Below are positions 36,135-44,329 of a stretch of 64,000 bases of DNA, piece after piece; position 1 is the first letter of the stretch; every line of letters starts with the position of its first letter. Source of the stretch: a virus; IMG/VR virus record IMGVR_UViG_3300042307_001412, positions 27,134 through 91,133 of that record; one strand, 5' to 3'. Made by a program: the position numbers and the translations under genes. The notes beneath the pieces were generated by a model, which was given only the letters and a program-made list of their open reading frames with translations, was not told where the DNA came from and did no database searches.

Positions 36135-38060
36135 ATGACTTCGCTTGACCAATCATTCGTGGATTCGTATTCTCTAAAACAAGCTCCTTGGGGCTTCAAC
36201 GGTATGGGGGAAATTGTATTTCTTCGTACTTACAGCCGCAAGAAAGAAGATGGAAACAACGAAACTTGGCCAGAAACCCTTCAGCGCGTAATCAATGGAG
36301 CAATGGAAGTTGGAGTTGAGTACACAAAAGAAGAAGCAGAGGCACTGTTTGACCACTGCTTTAATCTTCGTTGCTCATTCTCTGGTCGTTCGCTTTGGCA
36401 GCTTGGAACGCCTCTTGTTCAGAAGTTCAATGCAACATCACTTAACAACTGCTACTTCACCAACATCGAAAAGATTGAAGACTTTGAATTGTTGTTCGAA
36501 TACTTGATGCTTGGTGGTGGCGTTGGCTTCTCCGTTGAGCGCTCAAAGATTCACGACTTGCCAAAGGTTAAAGCAGGAGTCACAATCACGCACGAACGTT
36601 CCAACGATGCAGACATCATTGTCCCTGACTCACGTCAAGGTTGGAAGCGTCTCTTGCATGCAGTGTTGAAGTCATATTTCGACACGGGTAAGTCTTTCTC
36701 ATACTCAACAGTTCTTATCCGTGAATACGGTGCGCCATTGAAGACATTTGGTGGCACTGCATCTGGCCCAGGAGCACTGATTGATGGTATTGCCGACATT
36801 TGCAAAGTGATGCAGAATCGTGAGGGCAAGAAGCTCCGTTCAATTGATGTCCTAGACATCTGTAACATCATTGGCCGCATTGTGGTTTCAGGCTCATCAC
36901 GTCGTTCAGCACAGATTGCGATGGGTGACCCGGACGACGTTCTTTTCCTCCGTGCAAAAAATTGGGCATCTGGGAATATTCCTGCGTGGAGAGCGAACTC
37001 CAACAACTCCATATACGCCGACCACTACGACGAAATCATGTCGGAACTGTGGAAGGGGTACGACGGAACCGGCGAGCCTTACGGCTTGTTGAATCGTCGA
37101 CTTGCTCGTAAGTTCGGAAGACTTGGTGAAGCAAAGCCTGACAACTCAATTGAGGGCTTTAACCCTTGTGCTGAAATCGCACTTGCTGATGGAGAGTCGT
37201 GCAACTTGGCAACAATATTCCTGCCAAACGTTGAGTCCCTTGAGCAATTTAAAGAAATCTCAAGCTTGCTCTACAAGACACAAAAGCAAATCACTCGCAT
37301 GGCTTATCCATACGAAAAGACAACAAACATCGTGAGCAAGAATGCACGACTTGGTCAGTCTGTTACTGGAATCCTCCAGTGTTCAGAGGAACAAGTTTCG
37401 TGGTTGTCCCCTGCTTACGAGTATTTGCAGGAATTTGATAAGCAATACTCCGCAGAGCGTGGATGGCCAGCATCAGTTCGTTTGACGACCGTTCAGCCAT
37501 CAGGAACGCTTTCATTACTTCCTGGAGTGACTCCTGGAATTCACCCTGCATTTGCTCCTTTCTATGTGAGACGTGTTCGCTTTGGTTCTTCAGACCCACT
37601 CGTTGAGGCTTGTCGCAAGCGTGGATACAAGATTCAGTGGGATATTGGAATCGACGGCAGAGAAGACCACACTCGCTATGTTGTGGACTTCCCATGCATG
37701 TCACCAGAGGGTTCGACACTTGCTGCGGCAATGACTGCTGTGCAACAGCTTGAATGGGTAAAGAAGATGCAAACTGAATGGGCAGATAACGCCGTGTCGG
37801 TTACTGTCTACTACCGCAAGGAAGAGCTTGGAGAAATCCAGGAATGGCTTTCAAAGAACTACGACAAGAGCGTTAAGTCAGTTTCGTTCCTGCTCCACGT
37901 AGACCACAACTTCTCTCTTCCTCCATATGAAGAAATCACCAAGGAGGAGTACAACAAGATGCTCGCCAAGGTTGACTTCTCTGCGCCATTGCAAGATGTA
38001 ACTTTTATGGGTGATTTGGACCTCGACAATTGCGCAACAGGTGCTTGCCCGATAAAGTAG
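36135..38060 (+). CDS. nrdJ: Adenosylcobalamin-dependent ribonucleotide reductase (class II)
   Basis: 641 residues, a class II monomeric reductase. Motifs: LNNCYFTNI (first redox Cys near 99), GGGVGFSVERS near 130, GFNPCAEIALADGESCNLAT near 342-361 with the radical-site Cys and Glu, PSGTLSLLPGVTPGI near 454, and the C-terminal shuttle Cys pair in NCATGACPIK. It makes deoxynucleotides anaerobically or aerobically using host B12. Phage copies raise dNTP supply. Two HNH genes follow directly. Confidence 0.93.
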   Translation: MTSLDQSFVDSYSLKQAPWGFNGMGEIVFLRTYSRKKEDGNNETWPETLQRVINGAMEVGVEYTKEEAEALFDHCFNLRCSFSGRSLWQLGTPLVQKFNATSLNNCYFTNIEKIEDFELLFEYLMLGGGVGFSVERSKIHDLPKVKAGVTITHERSNDADIIVPDSRQGWKRLLHAVLKSYFDTGKSFSYSTVLIREYGAPLKTFGGTASGPGALIDGIADICKVMQNREGKKLRSIDVLDICNIIGRIVVSGSSRRSAQIAMGDPDDVLFLRAKNWASGNIPAWRANSNNSIYADHYDEIMSELWKGYDGTGEPYGLLNRRLARKFGRLGEAKPDNSIEGFNPCAEIALADGESCNLATIFLPNVESLEQFKEISSLLYKTQKQITRMAYPYEKTTNIVSKNARLGQSVTGILQCSEEQVSWLSPAYEYLQEFDKQYSAERGWPASVRLTTVQPSGTLSLLPGVTPGIHPAFAPFYVRRVRFGSSDPLVEACRKRGYKIQWDIGIDGREDHTRYVVDFPCMSPEGSTLAAAMTAVQQLEWVKKMQTEWADNAVSVTVYYRKEELGEIQEWLSKNYDKSVKSVSFLLHVDHNFSLPPYEEITKEEYNKMLAKVDFSAPLQDVTFMGDLDLDNCATGACPIK

Positions 38061-38064
38061 AGGC

Positions 38065-38697
38065 ATGGCAGGAAGAAAACCAATACCAGAAGAAGAACGT
38101 TTTTGGGAAAAAGTGGACAAGTCTGGACCAAATCCAAATTATCCAGATTGCTGGGAATGGACTGCGCATAAGGTAAAAAAATACGGTCATTTTGTATGCA
38201 AGCAAGATGGAGTCAATAAAAAACTTGGCGCCCACGTATACAGCTGGCAAAAAGCAAATGGTAAGCGGGTGCCGAAAGGGCTTGAAGTCTGCCATACCTG
38301 CAATAACCCACCATGCGTTCGCCCTGACCACCTAGAGGCCGAGACTCGTTCCCATAATCAGCGTTATTCTGTTACGAACGGCAACAACACGCAGAGAAAA
38401 AAAACACACTGCCCATATGGACATCCATACGATGAAGCGAACACAATCAAAAAAATAAGCAAACATACCGGTCTTGATACACGAGATTGCAGGACTTGTC
38501 AAAAGAGATGGAAGAAAGAACGCGTTGCACGCAGACAGAAGGAAAAGGGAATAGAACCCAAAAAACCAAATCACTGCAGAAAGGGTCACGACTTCAGCGT
38601 TTACGGGGAGAAGTGGTACGTAAAAAAAAGCGGACGCCCATACCGAACGTGCGTAGAGTGTATGCGGATTAGAGAGAGAAAGAGGAGAAATGGCTAA
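38065..38697 (+). CDS. HNH homing-type endonuclease (copy 1)
   Basis: 210 residues. HNH_3-like core: GAHVYSWQKANGKRVPKGLE then VCHTCNNPPCVRPDHLEAET (catalytic His pair, about 71-99), with two zinc-ribbon-like CxxC arms (HCPYGH...CRTCQ and HCRKGH...CVECM). Free-standing HNH genes next to a reductase gene are a classic homing-endonuclease position. It overlaps the next gene by 8 nt. Confidence 0.9.
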   Translation: MAGRKPIPEEERFWEKVDKSGPNPNYPDCWEWTAHKVKKYGHFVCKQDGVNKKLGAHVYSWQKANGKRVPKGLEVCHTCNNPPCVRPDHLEAETRSHNQRYSVTNGNNTQRKKTHCPYGHPYDEANTIKKISKHTGLDTRDCRTCQKRWKKERVARRQKEKGIEPKKPNHCRKGHDFSVYGEKWYVKKSGRPYRTCVECMRIRERKRRNG

Positions 38698-39148
38698 GCA
38701 CATGCCACATATTGAAAGATTTTTCCAGAAAGTTGATAAGTCTGGTAATGAAAAGTTTCCGGATTGTTGGATTTGGACTGGTGCGCCAACAAGCAGGAAT
38801 TATGGTTCTTTTTCCTTCTACACCAAGAAGCCCGCGATTGGGGCGCATGTATCAAGCTATCTTTTCCACAAGGGCGATGTCCCAAAAGGAATGCTTGTGT
38901 GTCATCATTGCGACAACCCACCGTGTGTTAATCCAGAGCATTTATTCCTTGATACAAACTCCGGGAACATGAGAGACATGATGAAAAAAGGTAGACATGG
39001 CTGGACGAACAGGGAGAGAACCCACTGTAGGCGTGGTCATGAATTCGAAGTTTTTGGAGTGATAAAGCGCACAAAAAAAGATGGGACAAGCTACCGTACA
39101 TGCAAAGAATGCATAAAAATAAATAGAAAGAACAACAAGAATAAGTAA
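38690..39148 (+). CDS. HNH homing-type endonuclease (copy 2)
   Basis: 152 residues, related to copy 1 but shorter: one HNH core (VCHHCDNPPCVNPEHLFLDT, about 66-85) and one zinc arm (HCRRGHEF...CKECI). It ends four bases before the tRNA cluster. Probably duplicated from copy 1 or acquired separately; homing target unknown. Confidence 0.9.
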   Translation: MAKHMPHIERFFQKVDKSGNEKFPDCWIWTGAPTSRNYGSFSFYTKKPAIGAHVSSYLFHKGDVPKGMLVCHHCDNPPCVNPEHLFLDTNSGNMRDMMKKGRHGWTNRERTHCRRGHEFEVFGVIKRTKKDGTSYRTCKECIKINRKNNKNK

Positions 39149-39152
39149 ATAT

Positions 39153-39225
39153 GCGTCGGTGGCCAAATGGATAAGGCAACAGACTTCTAATCTGTAGACT
39201 GTAGGTTCGAGTCCTACCCGACGCG
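39153..39225 (+). tRNA. tRNA-Arg(TCT)
   Basis: Acceptor GCGTCGG/CCGACGC, anticodon loop CTTCTAA (TCT), T-arm GTAGG-TTCGAGT-CCTAC. First of five plus-strand tRNAs; no encoded CCA. Confidence 0.92.
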
Positions 39226-39230
39226 CACAG

Positions 39231-39306
39231 TGGCAAGTAGCTCAGTTGGCAGAGCAAGGGACTGTTAATCCCTGGGTCGTAGGTTCGAGCCCTACCTTGC
39301 CAGCCA
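39231..39306 (+). tRNA. tRNA-Asn(GTT)
   Basis: Acceptor TGGCAAG/CTTGCCA, loop CTGTTAA (GTT), T-arm GTAGG-TTCGAGC-CCTAC, encoded CCA. Confidence 0.93.
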
Positions 39307-39324
39307 CTATACTGACGATGGCCT

Positions 39325-39381
39325 CTTGCTAGAGGGCGTCATTAATATTTCTGTCGGTGCGCAGTTAGAGCGTCTAGCAAG
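39325..39381. repeat. Inverted repeat in the tRNA spacer
   Basis: CTTGCTAGA (39325-39333) and TCTAGCAAG (39373-39381) are perfect 9-bp arms around 39 nt, between tRNA-Asn and tRNA-Ser. It has an acceptor-like stem but no T-arm, so it may be a decayed tRNA or a processing hairpin. Confidence 0.45.
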
Positions 39382-39389
39382 CACTATTT

Positions 39390-39479
39390 GGAGCGATGGC
39401 AGAGAGGCTTATTGCACCTGTCTTGAAAACAGGAGTCCGTTTGCGCGGACCGGGGGTTCAAATCCCTCTCGCTCCTCCA
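39390..39479 (+). tRNA. tRNA-Ser(TGA)
   Basis: Class II tRNA: acceptor GGAGCGA/TCGCTCC, loop CTTGAAA (TGA), long variable arm, T-loop TTCAAAT, encoded CCA. Confidence 0.92.
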
Positions 39480-39498
39480 CTTATGTTACGCTTTTACG

Positions 39499-39574
39499 CA
39501 CGCAGTAGCATCAGGGGTAGAGCACCCGTGGAATCTAACGGGAGGTCTCTGGGTTCAATTCCCAGACTGCGTGT
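39499..39574 (+). tRNA. Atypical tRNA, anticodon loop of eight bases
   Basis: Acceptor CACGCAG/CTGCGTG, T-arm CTGGG-TTCAATT-CCCAG, D-arm GC(A)TC/GAGC with one extra base. The anticodon stem CCCGT/ACGGG closes an 8-nt loop (GGAATCTA) that has no T at position 33, so the identity cannot be assigned. Confidence 0.7.
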
Positions 39575-39578
39575 CTAA

Positions 39579-39650
39579 GCCCGTTTAGCTCAGTGGTAGA
39601 GCTCTTCACTTGTAATGAAGCGGTCCTCGGTTCAATCCCGAGAGCGGGCT
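39579..39650 (+). tRNA. tRNA-Thr(TGT)
   Basis: Acceptor GCCCGTT/AGCGGGC, loop CTTGTAA (TGT), T-arm CTCGG-TTCAATC-CCGAG. No encoded CCA. Confidence 0.93.
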
Positions 39651-39675
39651 CTAACTGGGGTAGAATTTAGCCCCT

Positions 39676-40476
39676 ATGGGCATAACGATTTACAGAAACC
39701 AGAGAATTGGCGTAATACCGCCAACCCCAGCTACCTCTGTTATTGAAGACTCGGTCACCCCTGAGAGCGTAAAGGCACTAATTGAGTACGGCTCCATGCT
39801 GGGTCATCCTGTTTCGTACGCCCAGGAACAAAATGGAAGATTAATCCAAAATCTTGTTCCAGTTCATAAGACTGAATACCAGCAGATATCAACATCATCG
39901 AAAGTTGAGCTGGAGATGCATACCGAGTCATCATTCCATCCATACAGGCCTTCATACGTCCTTCTTCTTTGCTTGCGCGGTGATGATGCGGTGGCAACCA
40001 CTTACGCTGATGATTTCGACATCGTTCCAAGATTAAGTCAAGAGGCAATTTCTGTGCTTCAAAAAGAATGGTTTACAACTCAGATTGACCAGAGTTTTAG
40101 GTCAGATGGACAGCCAGATATCGATGTTAGGACGGCGATACTTGAAGAAACAAATAGGGACGCTAATCCAGGATGGAAGATAACTTACGACTCTTGGTTC
40201 ATGAAAGCCGTTGGAGATGGGACTGAAGAATCTCGCATGCAGGCTCAAAGAGCACTCAAGGAAATGCGTGATGCGGTTAATGATTCAACAAAAGAGGTTG
40301 TCTTGAAGACCGGTGACTTACTTGTTATAAATAACGATTGCACCGTCCATGGACGAAAGCCATTTCAACCACGATATGACGGAACGGATAGATGGGTTCA
40401 GAGGATGCTTGTGGTGCGTGAAATGCCACCGCCAGAGCACGTTAATGGCCATATGATTACCACCGAGTTCAACTAA
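39676..40476 (+). CDS. AsnO/VioC-like 2-oxoglutarate/Fe(II) oxygenase
   Basis: 266 residues. MHTESSFHPYRPSYVLLLCL (His82, Glu84) is the signature of the clavaminate-synthase/AsnO/VioC group, which hydroxylates free amino acids such as Asn and Arg at the beta carbon. The distal His225 (CTVHGRKPF) and an Arg in RWVQRM near 239-243 complete the site. It stands downstream of the tRNA cluster. A free amino acid or an amino-acid-like substrate is likely. Confidence 0.88.
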   Translation: MGITIYRNQRIGVIPPTPATSVIEDSVTPESVKALIEYGSMLGHPVSYAQEQNGRLIQNLVPVHKTEYQQISTSSKVELEMHTESSFHPYRPSYVLLLCLRGDDAVATTYADDFDIVPRLSQEAISVLQKEWFTTQIDQSFRSDGQPDIDVRTAILEETNRDANPGWKITYDSWFMKAVGDGTEESRMQAQRALKEMRDAVNDSTKEVVLKTGDLLVINNDCTVHGRKPFQPRYDGTDRWVQRMLVVREMPPPEHVNGHMITTEFN

Positions 40477-40775
40477 TGATGGATTTTGACGTGATGTTCG
40501 AACCAAGATACGACCTTTATCAGGTCGCAATTTTTCAATCCAGATATAGCGGGATATATGAAGGTGGGGAATGGTTCGCAATTGCTAATTTTAAGAGTTT
40601 TGACGAAACTGGAATTTCGGAATATGTATTCGGCGATGATTGTGATGCCGTAGATTTTTGGATGTCTGAAAAATCAGAAATGATTGGAGTTGGGAGTACG
40701 CCAGATGCTGCTGTAGCGAATCTCTATGAGCGGTACGAGAAAAAGGGTGGACCTACTCAAACATCTCAGAGTTGA
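40476..40775 (+). CDS. Hypothetical acidic protein
   Basis: 99 residues (MMDFDVMFEPRYDLYQVAIF...), rich in aromatic and acidic residues. The ATG overlaps the end of the oxygenase gene (TAATG), so the two are coupled and may act together. No family recognised. Confidence 0.7.
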   Translation: MMDFDVMFEPRYDLYQVAIFQSRYSGIYEGGEWFAIANFKSFDETGISEYVFGDDCDAVDFWMSEKSEMIGVGSTPDAAVANLYERYEKKGGPTQTSQS

Positions 40776-40899
40776 TAAAGCTCATTTTATTCCATAGTTT
40801 TTTTACCAATGGAATTGAAGTTACAGCAACAAATAGAGCAATAGCAACAGTAAGTATCAATGAGTTCTTTTTACCAATTTTTAGCTTATTTACATTCAT
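40753..40899 (-). CDS. Membrane microprotein
   Basis: 48 residues (MNVNKLKIGKKNSLILTVAI...) with a basic N-terminus and one transmembrane helix at about 13-31. Convergent overlap of 23 nt with 40476-40775. Divergent from 40966-41121. Confidence 0.65.
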   Translation of the reverse strand: MNVNKLKIGKKNSLILTVAIALFVAVTSIPLVKKLWNKMSFINSEMFE

Positions 40900-40965
40900 G
40901 ATTGGTCCCATCTATTCTAGAGATACTATCTATAGGTTCATCTTATAACAAGATTGCACGCCATA

Positions 40966-41121
40966 ATGTACGTTATGTTCTACATCGTCTTAATTTTAAC
41001 AGCAACAGCAGTAGTGTCCATTCATAGATTCGTTATGAACTCGGTTGAGTCATACGATGGCTACGGTGCAGGTTCGTTCCGTGAATGGAAAGAATTCGAG
41101 AGGCAGAAGCTAGGCTTCTAG
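40966..41121 (+). CDS. Membrane-anchored small protein
   Basis: 51 residues (MYVMFYIVLILTATAVVSIH...) with an N-terminal transmembrane helix and a cytoplasmic charged tail (SFREWKEFERQKLGF). Divergent from 40753-40899 with about 65 bp between. Function unknown. Confidence 0.65.
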   Translation: MYVMFYIVLILTATAVVSIHRFVMNSVESYDGYGAGSFREWKEFERQKLGF

Positions 41122-41122
41122 G

Positions 41123-41731
41123 CTACTTAACGTATATTCCTATACGTTCTAACTCGGTCCCCTCGTCGCTGATAAACCTATAACCCTCTGGCTTTGGGTC
41201 TGGCTCGTCTTTCCATACTGGAATCATCGAATCATTGCCATAGGCAAAGTCCGAATTTTCTCTTAGGTGAATTTCGATTAGTTTGCCACCAATAAACTCG
41301 CAGTTGATTGTCCTGTACTGAAGCGGGATTAACCCTATGAACTGTGGCAGAGGGTGCCATTTATCTGTTTTTTCCCATTTAGTGAATCTTTGATAGGGGC
41401 GCTCTAAATGCTTTGTCCCAACTGTTTTAAGGATTGGCTGATACCCCTTGTAGTCAATGCTTAGGTGTTCTCCCTCGAAAACCTCACACCAGAACTCGCC
41501 TGGGTGCAGAAGTTCTGTTGTGTCTTCTTCTATGTATATTTTTCTTGCTTTTTCTCCCATGCCCTCGATATTCATTACTGGTTTCACGAAGTACTCACCC
41601 GGCTTCGGAACGGGGGTTCCACGTGGTCCACAGATATGTCCGGAGAGCCTGGAAACAATTAACTTGTCAAATAACCAGAGGTGTTTTGGGTCGCAGTTAA
41701 GCCATGCTTTTGCTTCTAGTGATTGCTCCAC
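41123..41731 (-). CDS. Conserved phage-like hypothetical protein
   Basis: 202 residues. YFVKPVMNIEGMGEKARKIY (about 47-66) resembles the glycine-rich loop of ATP-grasp-type enzymes, but the rest does not show a clear ATP-grasp order, so I leave it unassigned. Two bases after the ferredoxin gene upstream; the operon is SNase, ferredoxin, this gene. Confidence 0.6.
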   Translation of the reverse strand: MEQSLEAKAWLNCDPKHLWLFDKLIVSRLSGHICGPRGTPVPKPGEYFVKPVMNIEGMGEKARKIYIEEDTTELLHPGEFWCEVFEGEHLSIDYKGYQPILKTVGTKHLERPYQRFTKWEKTDKWHPLPQFIGLIPLQYRTINCEFIGGKLIEIHLRENSDFAYGNDSMIPVWKDEPDPKPEGYRFISDEGTELERIGIYVK

Positions 41732-41733
41732 AT

Positions 41734-41979
41734 TTACGGCTCAATGAAGATGCACTCGCCAGGGCACTCTTCGGCGGCTTCTACTACGTCAGATAGTCTT
41801 TCGTCTGCGAAAGATGCCATTCCTTGTGCGCCCTCTGGATTCCCCACAGCGGCCGCATAAATCTTGTCCCCTTCGCGCACATACGCAAGACCGTCTGGCA
41901 TCATGTGAAAAACATCTGGGGCTATCTCTGCACATAGTCCGTCTCCAGTGCATAAGTCTTGGTCAATCCACACTCTCAT
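41734..41979 (-). CDS. 3Fe-4S ferredoxin
   Basis: 81 residues. MRVWIDQDLCTGDGLCAEIA (Cys10, Cys16: C-x5-C) and EECPGECIFIEP at the end (C-P) match single-cluster [3Fe-4S] ferredoxins of actinobacteria, which donate electrons to cytochromes P450 and related oxygenases. No reductase or P450 is encoded in the window. The phage copy could feed a host or phage oxygenase. Confidence 0.85.
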   Translation of the reverse strand: MRVWIDQDLCTGDGLCAEIAPDVFHMMPDGLAYVREGDKIYAAAVGNPEGAQGMASFADERLSDVVEAAEECPGECIFIEP

Positions 41980-42374
41980 TACTTAAATTCGGTCCAGGTT
42001 TTATCGCCGACGCCGAAATATTCTCTTGCGTAACCAGACTGAATGATGTCCTTGTTGAGACATGCTGTCGTTGGGTCGTCTATCTTGTCTGAGCTGTAGA
42101 TTCGTGCAAGAACACGCCCATATTTGTCATTCTTGTCTGGAATGGTGTTAACAAATACCCATTTATGGCTTGTCAACCAGTCCTTGGTGAACGACTTAGC
42201 CTTAAGACCCATCTCTTTTTCTGCAAGGTCTTTGGTTCTTGATTCAGGAGTATTTACTCCATACAAGCGAACACGAATTTTGTGATGGATGCTAAAACCA
42301 AGGTCTATCATCAAATCAATCGTGTCACCATCAACGACGTTGAGGACTGTAGCCCCATACCAAAATCGCTGCAT
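41979..42374 (-). CDS. Staphylococcal-nuclease-like protein
   Basis: 131 residues. VVDGDTIDLMIDLGFSIHHK near 13-32, RLYGVNTPESRTKD near 36-49 and DKYGRVLARIYSSD near 83-96 are the three SNase motifs, with catalytic Arg/Glu residues present. It cleaves DNA or RNA. ATGA overlaps on both sides place it in an operon with the Arg/Asp-repeat protein and ferredoxin. No signal peptide is seen. Confidence 0.88.
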   Translation of the reverse strand: MQRFWYGATVLNVVDGDTIDLMIDLGFSIHHKIRVRLYGVNTPESRTKDLAEKEMGLKAKSFTKDWLTSHKWVFVNTIPDKNDKYGRVLARIYSSDKIDDPTTACLNKDIIQSGYAREYFGVGDKTWTEFK

Positions 42375-44329
42375 CAGAAATTTCTTATGTTGCGATTTTG
42401 GCCAGATGTTCTTTTGTACTGATTGCCCGGCAATCGAGGACGGTCTATTGTTGGTCCTTGGCTGCCGCGTGATTCACCAATTCTTGGACGGTCTATGGTT
42501 GGTTTGCCAACAGGGCGAATATCGTCCCGTCTACGGTTACCCGGTTTAATCTTGTTTGGATTGGAGCGGTCGATGTTGTCAGGACGACGTTTATCATTTG
42601 CTCCTGTTCTTTTGTCAGGACCATACAGCTGGAGTGTTCCATCACGCTGTTCTTTGATGTATTCCCTGTCTTTTGGGTCCTTTCCGTCGTATTGCTGCAA
42701 CTGTCCATCAGCGTCTTCCAGAATGTATCCCGGCTTATACTCGGACCGACTGGCTCTATCAGCCGAATCTGGTTTTCTATTTGGGGCTGAACGGTCTGTT
42801 CTGTCGGCGCCTCTGCGGTCATCTGCGCTCGTTGGTCTGCGCGAATCCGTCTGACCACGACGTGTTGCAGCATCTCTTGTTCCTTGAGCTTCTTGACGGC
42901 CGACACGAACTGGTTGGTCTCCTGCTACTCGGTTTCCAGTTCCTCTGTCAACGCTGTCTGGGCGTCTCCTATCGTCGGCGCTTGTAGGGCGGCGTGAGTC
43001 TGTTTGACCGCGGCGAGTTGCGGCGTCTCTTGTTCCCTGTGCTTCTTGACGACCCACACGAACCGGCTGGTCACCAGCAACTCTGTTGCCAGTTCCCTTG
43101 TCAATCGAGTCAGGACGACGTCTATCATCGGCGCTTGTTGGTCTACGTGAGTCGGTTTGACCGCGACGTGTAGCAGCGTCAGAAACTCCAGTTGTTTTTC
43201 CACGATTCGCCTGAACTCGCTCTGCCGAATCGATTCGACGAGCTGGCGGAGAATTATCGATTCTGTCCGCTGGTTTTCTATCTGCAGCAGATGAGCGCTG
43301 TGCCTGACCGGTAAGTCTGTCACTTTGCGCTTGATTTCTTCTATCTCTTGCTGCATCCGTGTTTGCTCTACCGATTTGTGCTTGCGCTTCAGCCCCAGCT
43401 CGCACCGTCTGCTTGTCAAAAGCAGCTCTTGCTCTAGCTCTTGCGTCTCTTTCTTTCTTTGAACGGTCTGCTACGTCCCTGTTCGGCTTGATGCCTTGAG
43501 ATGCAAGCTGTCCACGTACAAATTTTCTACGTCGCTTTTCATAGTCAGTGTTGCTTTGACGCTTGTACGGAACTCGCTGTTCATCTGGCGTGCCATCAAA
43601 AATCATTCCGTCGCCGTCAGCATCAACCATGTCGAGCGAACCCTGGGCTGTTGCGCCAATTGTTCCACCGCGCTGCTGACCTATGGTCTGTCCTTGAAGT
43701 TGCTTTTCTTCTACTGATTCAGAATCATCTTTTTTCTTTGTGTTCTGGTATCTCTCAAGAAGTCTCTTGCCCTTAGCGGCGAGCTTCGCTGCATCTTCTG
43801 CATTCTTTGGAACTCTTTCACCCCAAGCTGCAGCAGAAAGAGCCAAACGTGTTGCTCTACCTTTTTCATCGACCATTGGGCCTGATGGATTCGTAAAAAA
43901 TCTTGTTAGGAATGAACCCTTGCGACGCATCTTCTCTGGCGTATCAGCAGCACCCTTCACTCCAGGCTTTAGGTTTGAGCCTTCTGTTCTGTTGAAGTGC
44001 GCTCTCCCAGCTGCTGTCAAACCACCCTTTGGGTCTTTTAGTTTTTGCTTTGCTGATTTCTCATCTACCGGAACGCAGTTTGGAACCATCTTTCCGGCCT
44101 TGCTTCTCTTCATCCCGATTTGCTTATAACCGTCCCAGCACGGACTGTCTGATGCTTTTGTTTCGTTGTCCTCGAAAGAGTCAAAATCATCCGAGTAATT
44201 ATCAAACACTTTTGACGAGAAGTACTCGTCGTATATAGGCATTAATTCTTCGTCATCTACTTCTGATACCACTTCAACCTTGAGATTGAGCAATTCTTCG
44301 AAAAGTTGGTCGTCATCTATTTCGTTCAT
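42374..44329 (-). CDS. Large disordered Arg/Asp-repeat virion-associated protein
   Basis: 651 residues. Residues 1-55 acidic; then CWDGYKQIGMKRSKAGKMVP, a DUF6321-like domain (KDPKGGLTAAGRAHFNRTEG) and DADGDGMIFDGTPDEQ, motifs shared by other actinophage virion proteins. The C-terminal half is low complexity with three repeats of about 50 residues (RRGQTDSRRPTSADDRRRPD..., GNRVAGDQPVRVGRQEA), spanning about 42790-43190. Likely a flexible internal or scaffold-like virion protein. ATG at 44329 after GGGAG. Confidence 0.7.
   Translation of the reverse strand: MNEIDDDQLFEELLNLKVEVVSEVDDEELMPIYDEYFSSKVFDNYSDDFDSFEDNETKASDSPCWDGYKQIGMKRSKAGKMVPNCVPVDEKSAKQKLKDPKGGLTAAGRAHFNRTEGSNLKPGVKGAADTPEKMRRKGSFLTRFFTNPSGPMVDEKGRATRLALSAAAWGERVPKNAEDAAKLAAKGKRLLERYQNTKKKDDSESVEEKQLQGQTIGQQRGGTIGATAQGSLDMVDADGDGMIFDGTPDEQRVPYKRQSNTDYEKRRRKFVRGQLASQGIKPNRDVADRSKKERDARARARAAFDKQTVRAGAEAQAQIGRANTDAARDRRNQAQSDRLTGQAQRSSAADRKPADRIDNSPPARRIDSAERVQANRGKTTGVSDAATRRGQTDSRRPTSADDRRRPDSIDKGTGNRVAGDQPVRVGRQEAQGTRDAATRRGQTDSRRPTSADDRRRPDSVDRGTGNRVAGDQPVRVGRQEAQGTRDAATRRGQTDSRRPTSADDRRGADRTDRSAPNRKPDSADRASRSEYKPGYILEDADGQLQQYDGKDPKDREYIKEQRDGTLQLYGPDKRTGANDKRRPDNIDRSNPNKIKPGNRRRDDIRPVGKPTIDRPRIGESRGSQGPTIDRPRLPGNQYKRTSGQNRNIRNF
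42790..43190 (-). repeat. Tandem coding repeats of about 150 bp
   Basis: Two and a half near-identical copies within the Arg/Asp-repeat gene, encoding DAATRRGQTDSRRPTSADDR and GNRVAGDQPVRVGRQEAQG. Confidence 0.7.

Noticed and set aside
39306-39389. A sixth tRNA in the spacer between tRNA-Asn and tRNA-Ser
   Set aside because: An acceptor-like inverted repeat exists, but no T-loop or anticodon arm can be drawn.
41123-41731. ATP-grasp ligase
   Set aside because: Only one glycine-rich loop resembles the family; the metal- and ATP-binding order is not visible.
42790-43190. CRISPR array
   Set aside because: The repeats are long, contiguous, in frame and coding; there are no unique spacers between short repeats.
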